A stretch of 64,000 nucleotides of DNA from Micromussa lordhowensis (Eukaryota > Cnidaria > Anthozoa > Scleractinia > Lobophylliidae). Position numbers and translations under genes: made by a program. The stretch covers positions 34,479,006-34,543,005 of the forward strand of contig OZ026603.1 in NCBI GenBank assembly GCA_964020085.1, written 5' to 3'. The notes under the pieces were generated by a model, which worked only from the letters and a program-made list of their open reading frames with translations, made no database searches and was not told the origin of the DNA. Positions 12,855 to 24,200 of this stretch are shown piece after piece; the stretch's first letter is position 1, and each line of letters starts with the position of its first letter.

Positions 12855-14820
12855 AGGACCCCAGCGCGCGTTTTCTGAAATTCTGCAAAGTTGGGACCAG
12901 GGGAAACTACTGCAAAAAGAAGGCCAGAAAAAACACCCTGGCGCCAATGCCATCATGTCTTAACTAAAATTTCCTTAAAGTGCCAACCTAGCAGAACATT
13001 TTGCTGCAAACCGCGCCTCTTAAAGTGCCCGTGAAGCCGAGCTATGTCAAATTTGCCAAGGAGACCCCCAGGGCGCGTTTTCCGAAATTCTGCAAAGTTG
13101 GGACCAGGGGAAACTACTGCAAAAAGAAGGCCAGAAAAAAAACCCTGGCGCCAATGCCATCATGTCCTGACTAGGATTTCCTTAAAGTGCCAACCTAGCA
13201 GAGCATTTTGCTGCAAACCGCGCCTCTTAAAGTGCCCGTGAAGCCGAGCTATGTCAAATTTGCCAAGGGGACCCCCAGCGCGCGTTTTCTGAAATTCTGC
13301 AAAGTTGGGACCAGGGGAAACTACTGCAAAAAGAAGGCCAAAAAAAAAACCCTGGCGCCAATGCCATCATGTCCTAACTAGGATTTCCTTGAAGTGCCAA
13401 CCTAGCAGAACATTTTGCTGCTAACCGCGCCTCTTAAAGTGCCCGTGAAGCCGAGCTATGTCAAATTTGCCAAGGGGGCCCCCAGCGCGCGTTTTCTGAA
13501 ATTCTGCAAAGTTGGGACCAGGGGAAACTACTGCACAAAGAAGGCCAGAAAAAACACCCTGGCGCCAATGCCATCATGTCCTAACTAGGATTTCCTTGAA
13601 GTGCCAACCTAGCAGAACATTTTGCTGCAAACCGCGCCTCTTAAAGTGCCCGTGAAGCCGAGCTATGTCAAATTTGCCAAGGGGACCCCCAGCGCGCGTT
13701 TTCTGAAATTCTGCAAAGTTGGGACCAGGGGAAACTACTGCAAAAAGAAGGCCAGAAAAAACACCCTGGCGCCAATGCCATCATGTCCTAACTAGGATTT
13801 CCTTAAAGTGCCAACCTAGCAGAACATTTTGCTGCAAACCGCGCCTCTTAAAGTGCCCGTGAAGCCGAGCTATGTCAAATTTGCCAAGGGGACCCCCTGC
13901 GCGCGTTTTCTGAAATTCTGCAAAGTTGGGACCAGGGAAAACTACTGCAAAAAGAAGGCCAGAAAAAACCCCCTGGCGCTAATGCCATCATGTCCTAACT
14001 AGAATTTCCTTGAAGTGCCAACCTAGCAGAACATTTTGCTACAAACCGCGCCTCTTAAAGTGCCCGTGAAGCCGAGCTATGTCAAATTTGCCAAGGGGAC
14101 CCCCACCGCGCGTTTTCTGAAATTCTGCAAAGTTGGGACCAGGGGAAACTACTGCAAAAAGAAGGCCAGAAAAAACACCCTGGCGCCAATGCCATCATGT
14201 CCTAACTAGGATTTCCTTTAAGTGCCAACCTAGCAGAACATTTTGCTGCAAACCGCGCCTCTTAAAGTGCCCGTGAAGCCGAGCTATGTCAAATTTGCCA
14301 AGGGGACCCCCAGCGCGCGTTTTCTGAAATTCTGCAAAGTTGGGACCAGGGGAAACTACTGCAAAAAGGAAGGCCAGAAAAAACACCCTGGCGCCAATGC
14401 CATCATGTCTTGACTAAAATTTCCTTAAAGTACCAACCTAGCAGAACATTTTGCTGCAAACCGCGCCTCTTAAAGTGCCCGTGAAGCCGAGCTATGTCAA
14501 ATTTGCCAAGGGGACCCCCAGCGCGCGTTTTCTGAAATTCTGCAAAGTTGGGACCAGGGGAAACTACTGCAAAAAGAAGGCCAGAAAAAACACCCTGGCG
14601 CCAATGCCATCATGTCTTGACTTAAATTTCCTTAAAGTACCAACCTAGCAGAACATTTTGCTGCAAACCGCGCCTCTTAAAGTGCCCGTGAAGCCGAGCT
14701 ATGTCAAATTTGCCAAGGGGACCCCCAGCGCGCGTTTTCTGAAATTCTGCAAAGTTGGGACCAGGGGAAACTACTGCAAAAAGAAGGCCAGAAAAAACAC
14801 CCTGGCGCCAATGCCATCAT
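12855..14820 (+). repeat. Satellite monomers at the left/middle domain transition
   Basis: About nine and a half monomers with no strong higher-order partner. From here on the marker variants of the middle domain appear: ccccctgcgcg first at ~13894 and tcttgact with aaagtacc at ~14405 and ~14612. Odd units include gccaagggggcccc (~13472), the 1 bp-longer aaaaaggaaggcc (~14365) and gcacaaagaagg (~13533). No gene is present. Confidence 0.8.
13646..13852 (+). repeat. Representative near-consensus monomer
   Basis: This copy matches the majority sequence at almost every position and serves as a reference. Landmarks by monomer position are: perfect 8 bp palindrome CAAATTTG at 24-31 (13669-13676); a GGGGACCCC run at 36-44; the CpG box GCGCGCG at 47-53 (13692-13698); CTGCAAA at 66-72, 93-99 and 187-193; inverted pair CCAGGG (80-85) and CCCTGG (119-124); A-runs at 97-101 and 111-116; palindrome TGGCGCCA at 122-129 (13767-13774); and a variable segment from about 141 to 180. 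It carries eight CpG sites. No function is known to me for any landmark. Confidence 0.9.
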
Positions 14821-15440
14821 GTCCTAACTAGGATTTCCTTAAAGTGCCAACCTAGCAGAACATTTTGCTGCAAACCGCGCCTCTTAAAGTGCCCGTGAAG
14901 CCGAGCTATGTCAAATTTGCCAAGGGGACCCCCTGCGCGCGTTTTCTGAAATTCTGCAAAGTTGGGACCAGGGGAAATACTGCAAAAAGAAGGCCAGAAA
15001 AAACACCCTGGCGCCAATGCCATCATGTCCTAACTAGGATTTCCTTAAAGTGCCAACCTAGCAGAACATTTTGCTGCAAACCGCGCTTCTTAAAGTGCCC
15101 GTGAAGCCGAGCTATGTCAAATTTGCCAAGGGGACCCCCAGCGCGCGTTTTCTGAAATTCTGCAAAGTTGGGACCAGGGGAAACTACTGCAAAAAGAAGG
15201 CCAGAAAAAACACCCTGGCGCCAATGCCATCATGTCCTAACTAGCATTTCATTGAAGTGCCAACCTAGCAGAACATTTTGCTGCAAACCGCGCCTCTTAA
15301 AGTGCCCGTGAAGCCGAGCTATGTCAAATTTGCCAAGGGGACCCCCAGCGCGCGTTTTCTGAAATTCTGCAAAGTTGGGACCAGGGGAAACTACTGCAAA
15401 AAGAAGGCCAGAAAAAACACCCTGGCGCCAATGCCATCAT
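14821..15440 (+). repeat. 3-mer block, copy 1 (620 bp)
   Basis: Three monomers with the ordered markers ccccctgcgcgcg plus the 1 bp-short ggggaaatactgc, then gcgcttcttaaag, then aactagcatttcattg. The short unit makes the period 620 rather than 621. An identical-looking copy follows at once. Confidence 0.9.
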
Positions 15441-16060
15441 GTCCTAACTAGGATTTCCTTAAAGTGCCAACCTAGCAGAACATTTTGCTGCAAACCGCGC
15501 CTCTTAAAGTGCCCGTGAAGCCGAGCTATGTCAAATTTGCCAAGGGGACCCCCTGCGCGCGTTTTCTGAAATTCTGCAAAGTTGGGACCAGGGGAAATAC
15601 TGCAAAAAGAAGGCCAGAAAAAACACCCTGGCGCCAATGCCATCATGTCCTAACTAGGATTTCCTTAAAGTGCCAACCTAGCAGAACATTTTGCTGCAAA
15701 CCGCGCTTCTTAAAGTGCCCGTGAAGCCGAGCTATGTCAAATTTGCCAAGGGGACCCCCAGCGCGCGTTTTCTGAAATTCTGCAAAGTTGGGACCAGGGG
15801 AAACTACTGCAAAAAGAAGGCCAGAAAAAACACCCTGGCGCCAATGCCATCATGTCCTAACTAGCATTTCATTGAAGTGCCAACCTAGCAGAACATTTTG
15901 CTGCAAACCGCGCCTCTTAAAGTGCCCGTGAAGCCGAGCTATGTCAAATTTGCCAAGGGGACCCCCAGCGCGCGTTTTCTGAAATTCTGCAAAGTTGGGA
16001 CCAGGGGAAACTACTGCAAAAAGAAGGCCAGAAAAAACACCCTGGCGCCAATGCCATCAT
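15441..16060 (+). repeat. 3-mer block, copy 2 (620 bp)
   Basis: Tandem copy of 14821-15440. The T of ccccctg lies at 14934 and 15554, exactly 620 bp apart. I saw no difference between the two copies. It is also the first part of a longer segment (15441-17163) that reappears 3725 bp downstream. Confidence 0.9.
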
Positions 16061-16128
16061 GTCCTAACTAACATTTCCTTGAAGTGCCAACCTAGCAGAA
16101 CATTTTGCTGCAAACCGCGCCTCTTAAA

Positions 16129-17163
16129 GTGCCCGTGAAGCCGAGCTATGTCAAATTTGCCAAGGGGACCCCCAGCACGCGTTTTCTGAAATTCTGCAAA
16201 GTTGGGACCAGGGGAAACTACTGCAAAAAGAAGGCCAGAAAAAACACCCTGGCGCCAATGCCATCATGTCCTGACTAGGATTTCCTTAAAGTGCCAACCT
16301 AGCAGAACATTTTGCTGCAAACCGCGCCTCTTAAAGTGCCCGTGAAGCCGAGCTATGTCAAATTTGCCAAGGGGACCCCCAGCGCGCGTTTTCTGAAATT
16401 CTGCAAAGTTGGGACCAGGGGAAACTACTGCAAAAAGAAGGCCAGAAAAAACACCCTGGCGCCAATGCCATCATGTCCTAGCTAAGATTTCCTTTAAGTG
16501 CCAACCTAGCAGAACATTTTGCTGCAAACCGCGCCTCTTAAAGTGCCCGTGAAGCCGAGCTATGTCAAATTTGCCAAGGGGACCCCCAGCGCGCGTTTTC
16601 TGAAATTCTGCAAAGTTGGGACCAGGGGAAACTACTGCAAAAAGAAGGCCAGAAAAAACACCCTGGCGCCAATGCCATCATGTCCTAACTAGGATTTCCT
16701 TAAAGTGCCAACCTAGCAGAACATTTTGCTGCAAACCGCGCTTCTTAAAGTGCCCGTGAAGCCGAGCTATGTCAAATTTGCCAAGGGGACCCCCAGCGCG
16801 CGTTTTCTGAAATTCTGCAAAGTTGGGACCAGGGGAAACTACTGCAAAAAGAAGGCCAGAAAAAACACCCTGGCGCCAATGCCATTTTGTCCTAACTAAG
16901 ATTTTCTTGAAGTGCCAACCTAGCGAAACATTTTGCTGCAAACCGCGCCTCTTAAAGTGCCCGTGAAGCCGAGCTATGTCAAGTTTGCCAAGGGGACCCC
17001 CAGCGCGCGTTTTCTGAAATTCTGCAAAGTTGGGACCAGGGGAAACTACTGCAAAAAGAAGGCCAGAAAAAACACCCTGGCGCCAATGCCATCATGTCCT
17101 AACTAGGATTTCCTAGAAGTGACAACCTAGCACAACATTTTGCTGCAAACCGCGCCTCTTAAA
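16129..17163 (+). repeat. 5-mer higher-order unit 1 (1035 bp, type PQRST)
   Basis: Five monomers with ordered markers: P, cagcacgcg and tcctgactagg; Q, tcctagctaag and tttaag; R, tcctaactagg followed by gcgcttct; S, gccattttgtcc and agcgaaac; T, gtcaagtttgcc then tagaagtgacaacc and agcacaac. The same order recurs at 17164, 19854, 21924 and, in altered form, at 20889 and 22959. Letters are labels for this report only. Confidence 0.88.
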
Positions 17164-18198
17164 GTGCCCGTGAAGCCGAGCTATGTCAAATTTGCCAAGG
17201 GGACCCCCAGCACGCGTTTTCTGAAATTCTGCAAAGTTGGGACCAGGGGAAACTACTGCAAAAAGAAGGCCAGAAAAAACACCCTGGCGCCAATGCCATC
17301 ATGTCCTGACTAGGATTTCCTTAAAGTGCCAACCTAGCAGAACATTTTGCTGCAAACCGCGCCTCTTAAAGTGCCCGTGAAGCCGAGCTATGTCAAATTT
17401 GCCAAGGGGACCCCCAGCGCGCGTTTTCTGAAATTCTGCAAAGTTGGGACCAGGGGAAACTACTGCAAAAAGAAGGCCAGAAAAAACACCCTGGCGCCAA
17501 TGCCATCATGTCCTAGCTAAGATTTCCTTTAAGTGCCAACCTAGCAGAACATTTTGCTGCAAACCGCGCCTCTTAAAGTGCCCGTGAAGCCGAGCTATGT
17601 CAAATTTGCCAAGGGGACCCCCAGCGCGCGTTTTCTGAAATTCTGCAAAGTTGGGACCAGGGGAAACTACTGCAAAAAGAAGGCCAGAAAAAACACCCTG
17701 GCGCCAATGCCATCATGTCCTAACTAGGATTTCCTTAAAGTGCCAACCTAGCAGAACATTTTGCTGCAAACCGCGCTTCTTAAAGTGCCCGTGAAGCCGA
17801 GCTATGTCAAATTTGCCAAGGGGACCCCCAGCGCGCGTTTTCTGAAATTCTGCAAAGTTGGGACCAGGGGAAACTACTGCAAAAAGAAGGCCAGAAAAAA
17901 CACCCTGGCGCCAATGCCATTTTGTCCTAACTAACATTTTCTTGAAGTGCCAACCTAGCGGAACATTTTGCTGCAAACCGCGCCTCTTAAAGTGCCCGTG
18001 AAGCCGAGCTATGTCAAATTTGCCAAGGGGACCCCCAGCGCGCGTTTTCTGAAATTCTGCAAAGTTGGGACCAGGGGAAACTACTGCAAAAAGAAGGCCA
18101 GAAAAAACACCCTGGCGCCAATGCCATCATGTCCTAACTAGGATTTCCTAGAAGTGCCAACCTAGCAGAACATTTTGCTGCAAACCGCGCCTCTTAAA
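17164..18198 (+). repeat. 5-mer higher-order unit 2 (1035 bp, variant S'/T')
   Basis: Adjacent copy of the PQRST unit. P, Q and R markers are the same. S' has gccattttgtcctaactaac and agcggaac, and T' has tagaagtgccaacc with agcagaac and lacks the gtcaagttt change. This variant unit recurs as 21924-22958. Confidence 0.85.
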
Positions 18199-19165
18199 GT
18201 GCCCGTGAAGCCGAGCTATGTCAAATTTGCCAAGGGGACCCCCTGCGCGCGTTTTCTGAAATTCTGCAAAGTTGGGACCAGGGGAAACTACTGCAAAAAG
18301 AAGGCCAGAAAAAACACCCTGGCGCCAATGCCATCATGTCTTGACTAAAATTTCCTCAAAGTACCAACCTAGCAGAACATTTTGCTGCAAACCGCGCCTC
18401 TTAAAGTGCCCGTGAAGCCGAGCTATGTCAAATTTGCCAAGGGGACCCCCAGCGCGCGTTTTCTGAAATTCTGCAAAGTTGGGACCAGGGGAAACTACTG
18501 CAAAAAGAAGGCCAGAAAAAACACCCTGGCGCCAATGCCATCATGTCCTGACTAAAATTTCCTTAAAGTGCCAACCTAGCAGAACATTTTGCTGCAAACC
18601 GCGCCTCTTAAAGTGCCCGTGAAGCCGAGCTATGTCAAATTTGCCAAGGGGACCCCCAGCGCGCGTTTTCTGAAATTCTGCAAAGTTGGGACCAGGGGAA
18701 ACTACTGCAAAAAGAAGGCCAGAAAAAACACCCTGGCGCCAATGCCATCATGTCCTAACTAGGATTTCCTTAAAGTGCCAACCTAGCAGAACATTTTGCT
18801 GCAAACCGCGCTTCTTAAAGTGCCCGTGAAGCCGAGCTATGTCAAATTTGCCAAGGGGACCCCCAGCGCGCGTTTTCTGAAATTCTGCAAAGTTGGGACC
18901 AGGGGAAACTACTGCAAAAAGAAGGCCAGAAAAAACACCCTGGCGCCAATGCCATCATGTCCTAACTAGCATTTCATTGAAGTGCCAACCTAGCAGAACA
19001 TTTTGCTGCAAACCGCGCCTCTTAAAGTGCCCGTGAAGCCGAGCTATGTCAAATTTGCCAAGGGGACCCCCAGCGCGCGTTTTCTGAAATTCTGCAAAGT
19101 TGGGACCAGGGGAAACTACTGCAAAAAGAAGGCCAGAAAAAACACCCTGGCGCCAATGCCATCAT
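18199..19165 (+). repeat. Satellite monomers between 5-mer groups
   Basis: Monomers in the order ccccctgcgcg with tcttgactaaaa, cctcaaag and tacc; then tcctgactaaaa; then tcctaactagg with gcgcttct; then agcatttcattg. The first marker set recurs at ~24545 (30 monomers on) and ~26201. No gene is present. Confidence 0.8.
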
Positions 19166-19785
19166 GTCCTAACTAGGATTTCCTTAAAGTGCCAACCTAG
19201 CAGAACATTTTGCTGCAAACCGCGCCTCTTAAAGTGCCCGTGAAGCCGAGCTATGTCAAATTTGCCAAGGGGACCCCCTGCGCGCGTTTTCTGAAATTCT
19301 GCAAAGTTGGGACCAGGGGAAATACTGCAAAAAGAAGGCCAGAAAAAACACCCTGGCGCCAATGCCATCATGTCCTAACTAGGATTTCCTTAAAGTGCCA
19401 ACCTAGCAGAACATTTTGCTGCAAACCGCGCTTCTTAAAGTGCCCGTGAAGCCGAGCTATGTCAAATTTGCCAAGGGGACCCCCAGCGCGCGTTTTCTGA
19501 AATTCTGCAAAGTTGGGACCAGGGGAAACTACTGCAAAAAGAAGGCCAGAAAAAACACCCTGGCGCCAATGCCATCATGTCCTAACTAGCATTTCATTGA
19601 AGTGCCAACCTAGCAGAACATTTTGCTGCAAACCGCGCCTCTTAAAGTGCCCGTGAAGCCGAGCTATGTCAAATTTGCCAAGGGGACCCCCAGCGCGCGT
19701 TTTCTGAAATTCTGCAAAGTTGGGACCAGGGGAAACTACTGCAAAAAGAAGGCCAGAAAAAACACCCTGGCGCCAATGCCATCAT
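19166..19785 (+). repeat. 3-mer block, copy 3 (620 bp)
   Basis: Third copy of the 620 bp three-monomer block, 3725 bp after the second (T of ccccctg at 15554 and 19279). It begins a re-used segment: 15441-17163 and 19166-20888 match throughout with constant offset, covering this block plus one PQRST unit. Confidence 0.9.
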
Positions 19786-19853
19786 GTCCTAACTAACATT
19801 TCCTTAAAGTGCCAACCTAGCAGAACATTTTGCTGCAAACCGCGCCTCTTAAA

Positions 19854-20888
19854 GTGCCCGTGAAGCCGAGCTATGTCAAATTTGCCAAGGGGACCCCCAG
19901 CACGCGTTTTCTGAAATTCTGCAAAGTTGGGACCAGGGGAAACTACTGCAAAAAGAAGGCCAGAAAAAACACCCTGGCGCCAATGCCATCATGTCCTGAC
20001 TAGGATTTCCTTAAAGTGCCAACCTAGCAGAACATTTTGCTGCAAACCGCGCCTCTTAAAGTGCCCGTGAAGCCGAGCTATGTCAAATTTGCCAAGGGGA
20101 CCCCCAGCGCGCGTTTTCTGAAATTCTGCAAAGTTGGGACCAGGGGAAACTACTGCAAAAAGAAGGCCAGAAAAAACACCCTGGCGCCAATGCCATCATG
20201 TCCTAGCTAAGATTTCCTTTAAGTGCCAACCTAGCAGAACATTTTGCTGCAAACCGCGCCTCTTAAAGTGCCCGTGAAGCCGAGCTATGTCAAATTTGCC
20301 AAGGGGACCCCCAGCGCGCGTTTTCTGAAATTCTGCAAAGTTGGGACCAGGGGAAACTACTGCAAAAAGAAGGCCAGAAAAAACACCCTGGCGCCAATGC
20401 CATCATGTCCTAACTAGGATTTCCTTAAAGTGCCAACCTAGCAGAACATTTTGCTGCAAACCGCGCTTCTTAAAGTGCCCGTGAAGCCGAGCTATGTCAA
20501 ATTTGCCAAGGGGACCCCCAGCGCGCGTTTTCTGAAATTCTGCAAAGTTGGGACCAGGGGAAACTACTGCAAAAAGAAGGCCAGAAAAAACACCCTGGCG
20601 CCAATGCCATTTTGTCCTAACTAAGATTTTCTTGAAGTGCCAACCTAGCGAAACATTTTGCTGCAAACCGCGCCTCTTAAAGTGCCCGTGAAGCCGAGCT
20701 ATGTCAAGTTTGCCAAGGGGACCCCCAGCGCGCGTTTTCTGAAATTCTGCAAAGTTGGGACCAGGGGAAACTACTGCAAAAAGAAGGCCAGAAAAAACAC
20801 CCTGGCGCCAATGCCATCATGTCCTAACTAGGATTTCCTAGAAGTGACAACCTAGCACAACATTTTGCTGCAAACCGCGCCTCTTAAA
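19854..20888 (+). repeat. 5-mer higher-order unit 3 (PQRST)
   Basis: Same marker order as 16129-17163, offset 3725: cagcacgcg, tcctgactagg, tcctagctaag, gcgcttct, gccattttgtcc, gtcaagtttgcc and gaagtgacaacc. Confidence 0.88.
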
Positions 20889-21923
20889 GTGCCCGTGAAG
20901 CCGAGCTATGTCAAATTTGCCAAGGGGACCCCCAGCGCGCGTTTTCTGAAATTCTGCAAAGTTGGGACCAGGGGAAACTACTGCAAAAAGAAGGCCAGAA
21001 AAAACACCCTGGCGCCAATGCCATCATGTCCTAACTAACATTTCCTTAAAGTGCCAACCTAGCAGAACATTTTGCTGCAAACCGCGCCTCTTAAAGTGCC
21101 CGTGAAGCCGAGCTATGTCAAATTTGCCAAGGGGACCCCCAGCGCGCGTTTTCTGAAATTCTGCAAAGTTGGGACCAGGGGAAACTACTGCAAAAAGAAG
21201 GCCAGAAAAAACACCCTGGCGCCAATGCCATCATGTCCTGACTAGGATTTCCTTAAAGTGCCAACCTAGCAGAACATTTTGCTGCAAACCGCGCCTCTTA
21301 AAGTGCCCGTGAAGCCGAGCTATGTCAAATTTGCCAAGGGGACCCCCAGCGCGCGTTTTCTGAAATTCTGCAAAGTTGGGACCAGGGGAAACTACTGCAA
21401 AAAGAAGGCCAGAAAAAACACCCTGGCGCCAATGCCATCATGTCCTAACTAGGATTTCCTTAAAGTGCCAACCTAGCAGAACATTTTGCTGCAAACCGCG
21501 CTTCTTAAAGTGCCCGTGAAGCCGAGCTATGTCAAATTTGCCAAGGGGACCCCCAGCGCGCGTTTTCTGAAATTCTGCAAAGTTGGGACCAGGGGAAACT
21601 ACTGCAAAAAGAAGGCCAGAAAAAACACCCTGGCGCCAATGCCATTTTGTCCTAACTAAGATTTTCTTGAAGTGCCAACCTAGCGAAACTTTTTGCTGCA
21701 AACCGCGCCTCTTAAAGTGCCCGTGAAGCCGAGCTATGTCAAGTTTGCCAAGGGGACCCCCAGCGCGCGTTTTCTGAAATTCTGCAAAGTTGGGACCAGG
21801 GGAAACTACTGCAAAAAGAAGGCCAGAAAAAACACCCTGGCGCCAATGCCATCATGTCCTAACTAGGATTTCCTAGAAGTGACAACCTAGCACAACATTT
21901 TGCTGCAAACCGCGCCTCTTAAA
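20889..21923 (+). repeat. 5-mer higher-order unit 4, rearranged (P altered, Q missing)
   Basis: R, S and T are present (gcgcttct, gccattttgtcc at ~21641, gaagtgacaacc at ~21874), but the unit opens with a plain aactaacat monomer, then tcctgactagg without the cagcacgcg change, and the tcctagctaag monomer is absent. Length stays at five monomers. In S the agcgaaac site is followed by a T instead of A (cgaaacttttt). This is consistent with out-of-register exchange within the unit. Confidence 0.8.
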
Positions 21924-22958
21924 GTGCCCGTGAAGCCGAGCTATGTCAAATTTGCCAAGGGGACCCCCAGCACGCGTTTTCTGAAATTCTGCAAAGTTGG
22001 GACCAGGGGAAACTACTGCAAAAAGAAGGCCAGAAAAAACACCCTGGCGCCAATGCCATCATGTCCTGACTAGGATTTCCTTAAAGTGCCAACCTAGCAG
22101 AACATTTTGCTGCAAACCGCGCCTCTTAAAGTGCCCGTGAAGCCGAGCTATGTCAAATTTGCCAAGGGGACCCCCAGCGCGCGTTTTCTGAAATTCTGCA
22201 AAGTTGGGACCAGGGGAAACTACTGCAAAAAGAAGGCCAGAAAAAACACCCTGGCGCCAATGCCATCATGTCCTAGCTAAGATTTCCTTTAAGTGCCAAC
22301 CTAGCAGAACATTTTGCTGCAAACCGCGCCTCTTAAAGTGCCCGTGAAGCCGAGCTATGTCAAATTTGCCAAGGGGACCCCCAGCGCGCGTTTTCTGAAA
22401 TTCTGCAAAGTTGGGACCAGGGGAAACTACTGCAAAAAGAAGGCCAGAAAAAACACCCTGGCGCCAATGCCATCATGTCCTAACTAGGATTTCCTTAAAG
22501 TGCCAACCTAGCAGAACATTTTGCTGCAAACCGCGCTTCTTAAAGTGCCCGTGAAGCCGAGCTATGTCAAATTTGCCAAGGGGACCCCCAGCGCGCGTTT
22601 TCTGAAATTCTGCAAAGTTGGGACCAGGGGAAACTACTGCAAAAAGAAGGCCAGAAAAAACACCCTGGCGCCAATGCCATTTTGTCCTAACTAACATTTT
22701 CTTGAAGTGCCAACCTAGCGGAACATTTTGCTGCAAACCGCGCCTCTTAAAGTGCCCGTGAAGCCGAGCTATGTCAAATTTGCCAAGGGGACCCCCAGCG
22801 CGCGTTTTCTGAAATTCTGCAAAGTTGGGACCAGGGGAAACTACTGCAAAAAGAAGGCCAGAAAAAACACCCTGGCGCCAATGCCATCATGTCCTAACTA
22901 GGATTTCCTAGAAGTGCCAACCTAGCAGAACATTTTGCTGCAAACCGCGCTTCTTAAA
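21924..22958 (+). repeat. 5-mer higher-order unit 5 with chimeric last monomer
   Basis: P Q R S' as in 17164-18198 (offset 4760). The final monomer 22752-22958 starts like T' (tagaagtgccaacc) but ends with gcgcttcttaaag, the tail belonging to the R position. The next monomer is S directly, so P, Q and R were skipped at this join. Confidence 0.83.
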
Positions 22959-24200
22959 GTGCCCGTGAAGCCGAGCTATGTCAAATTTGCCAAGGGGACC
23001 CCCAGCGCGCGTTTTCTGAAATTCTGCAAAGTTGGGACCAGGGGAAACTACTGCAAAAAGAAGGCCAGAAAAAACACCCTGGCGCCAATGCCATTTTGTC
23101 CTAACTAAGATTTTCTTGAAGTGCCAACCTAGCGAAACATTTTGCTGCAAACCGCGCCTCTTAAAGTGCCCGTGAAGCCGAGCTATGTCAAGTTTGCCAA
23201 GGGGACCCCCAGCGCGCGTTTTCTGAAATTCTGCAAAGTTGGGACCAGGGGAAACTACTGCAAAAAGAAGGCCAGAAAAAACACCCTGGCGCCAATGCCA
23301 TCATGTCCTAACTAGGATTTCCTAGAAGTGACAACCTAGCACAACATTTTGCTGCAAACCGCGCCTCTTAAAGTGCCCGTGAAGCCGAGCTATGTCAAAT
23401 TTGCCAAGGGGACCCCCAGCACGCGTTTTCTGAAATTCTGCAAAGTTGGGACCAGGGGAAACTACTGCAAAAAGAAGGCCAGAAAAAACACCCTGGCGCC
23501 AATGCCATCATGTCCTGACTAGGATTTCCTTAAAGTGCCAACCTAGCAGAACATTTTGCTGCAAACCGCGCCTCTTAAAGTGCCCGTGAAGCCGAGCTAT
23601 GTCAAATTTGCCAAGGGGACCCCCAGCGCGCGTTTTCTGAAATTCTGCAAAGTTGGGACCAGGGGAAACTACTGCAAAAAGAAGGCCAGAAAAAACACCC
23701 TGGCGCCAATGCCATCATGTCCTAGCTAAGATTTCCTTTAAGTGCCAACCTAGCAGAACATTTTGCTGCAAACCGCGCCTCTTAAAGTGCCCGTGAAGCC
23801 GAGCTATGTCAAATTTGCCAAGGGGACCCCCAGCGCGCGTTTTCTGAAATTCTGCAAAGTTGGGACGAGGGGAAACTACTGCAAAAAGAAGGCCAGAAAA
23901 AACACCCTGGCGCCAATGCCATTTTGTCCTAACTAACATTTTCTTGAAGTGCCAACCTAGCGGAACATTTTGCTGCAAACCGCGCCTCTTAAAGTGCCCG
24001 TGAAGCCGAGCTATGTCAAATTTGCCAAGGGGACCCCCAGCGCGCGTTTTCTGAAATTCTGCAAAGTTGGGACCAGGGGAAACTACTGCAAAAAGAAGGC
24101 CAGAAAAAACACCCTGGCGCCAATGCCATCATGTCCTAACTAGGATTTCCTAGAAGTGCCAACCTAGCAGAACATTTTGCTGCAAACCGCGCCTCTTAAA
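22959..24200 (+). repeat. Rearranged higher-order segment S-T-P-Q-S'-T' (6 monomers)
   Basis: Six monomers (1242 bp) in the order S, T, P, Q, S', T'. R is missing between Q and S': the Q unit near 23726 keeps gcgcctct and is followed by the gccattttgtcc unit at ~23917. Within that S' unit gggacgagg replaces gggaccagg, a private change. After 24200 the series stops and ccccctgcgcg monomers resume. Confidence 0.8.

Noticed and set aside
13646..13670. CENP-B box-like sequence (cccgtgaagccgag)
   Set aside because: Compared with the reverse complement of the CENP-B box core, the spacing between CCCG and CGA is one base short, the internal T is absent and the final A is missing. I would not call it a CENP-B site.
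13725..13769. CCAGGG...CCCTGG inverted pair as a hairpin terminator or RNA structure
   Set aside because: The stem is six pairs with a loop of about 33 nt and no T-run follows. It is too weak to support a function.
13767..13774. TGGCGCCA as an LTR retrotransposon primer-binding site
   Set aside because: Only the short TGG start is suggestive. There are no LTRs, polypurine tract or reverse transcriptase, and the motif occurs in nearly every monomer.
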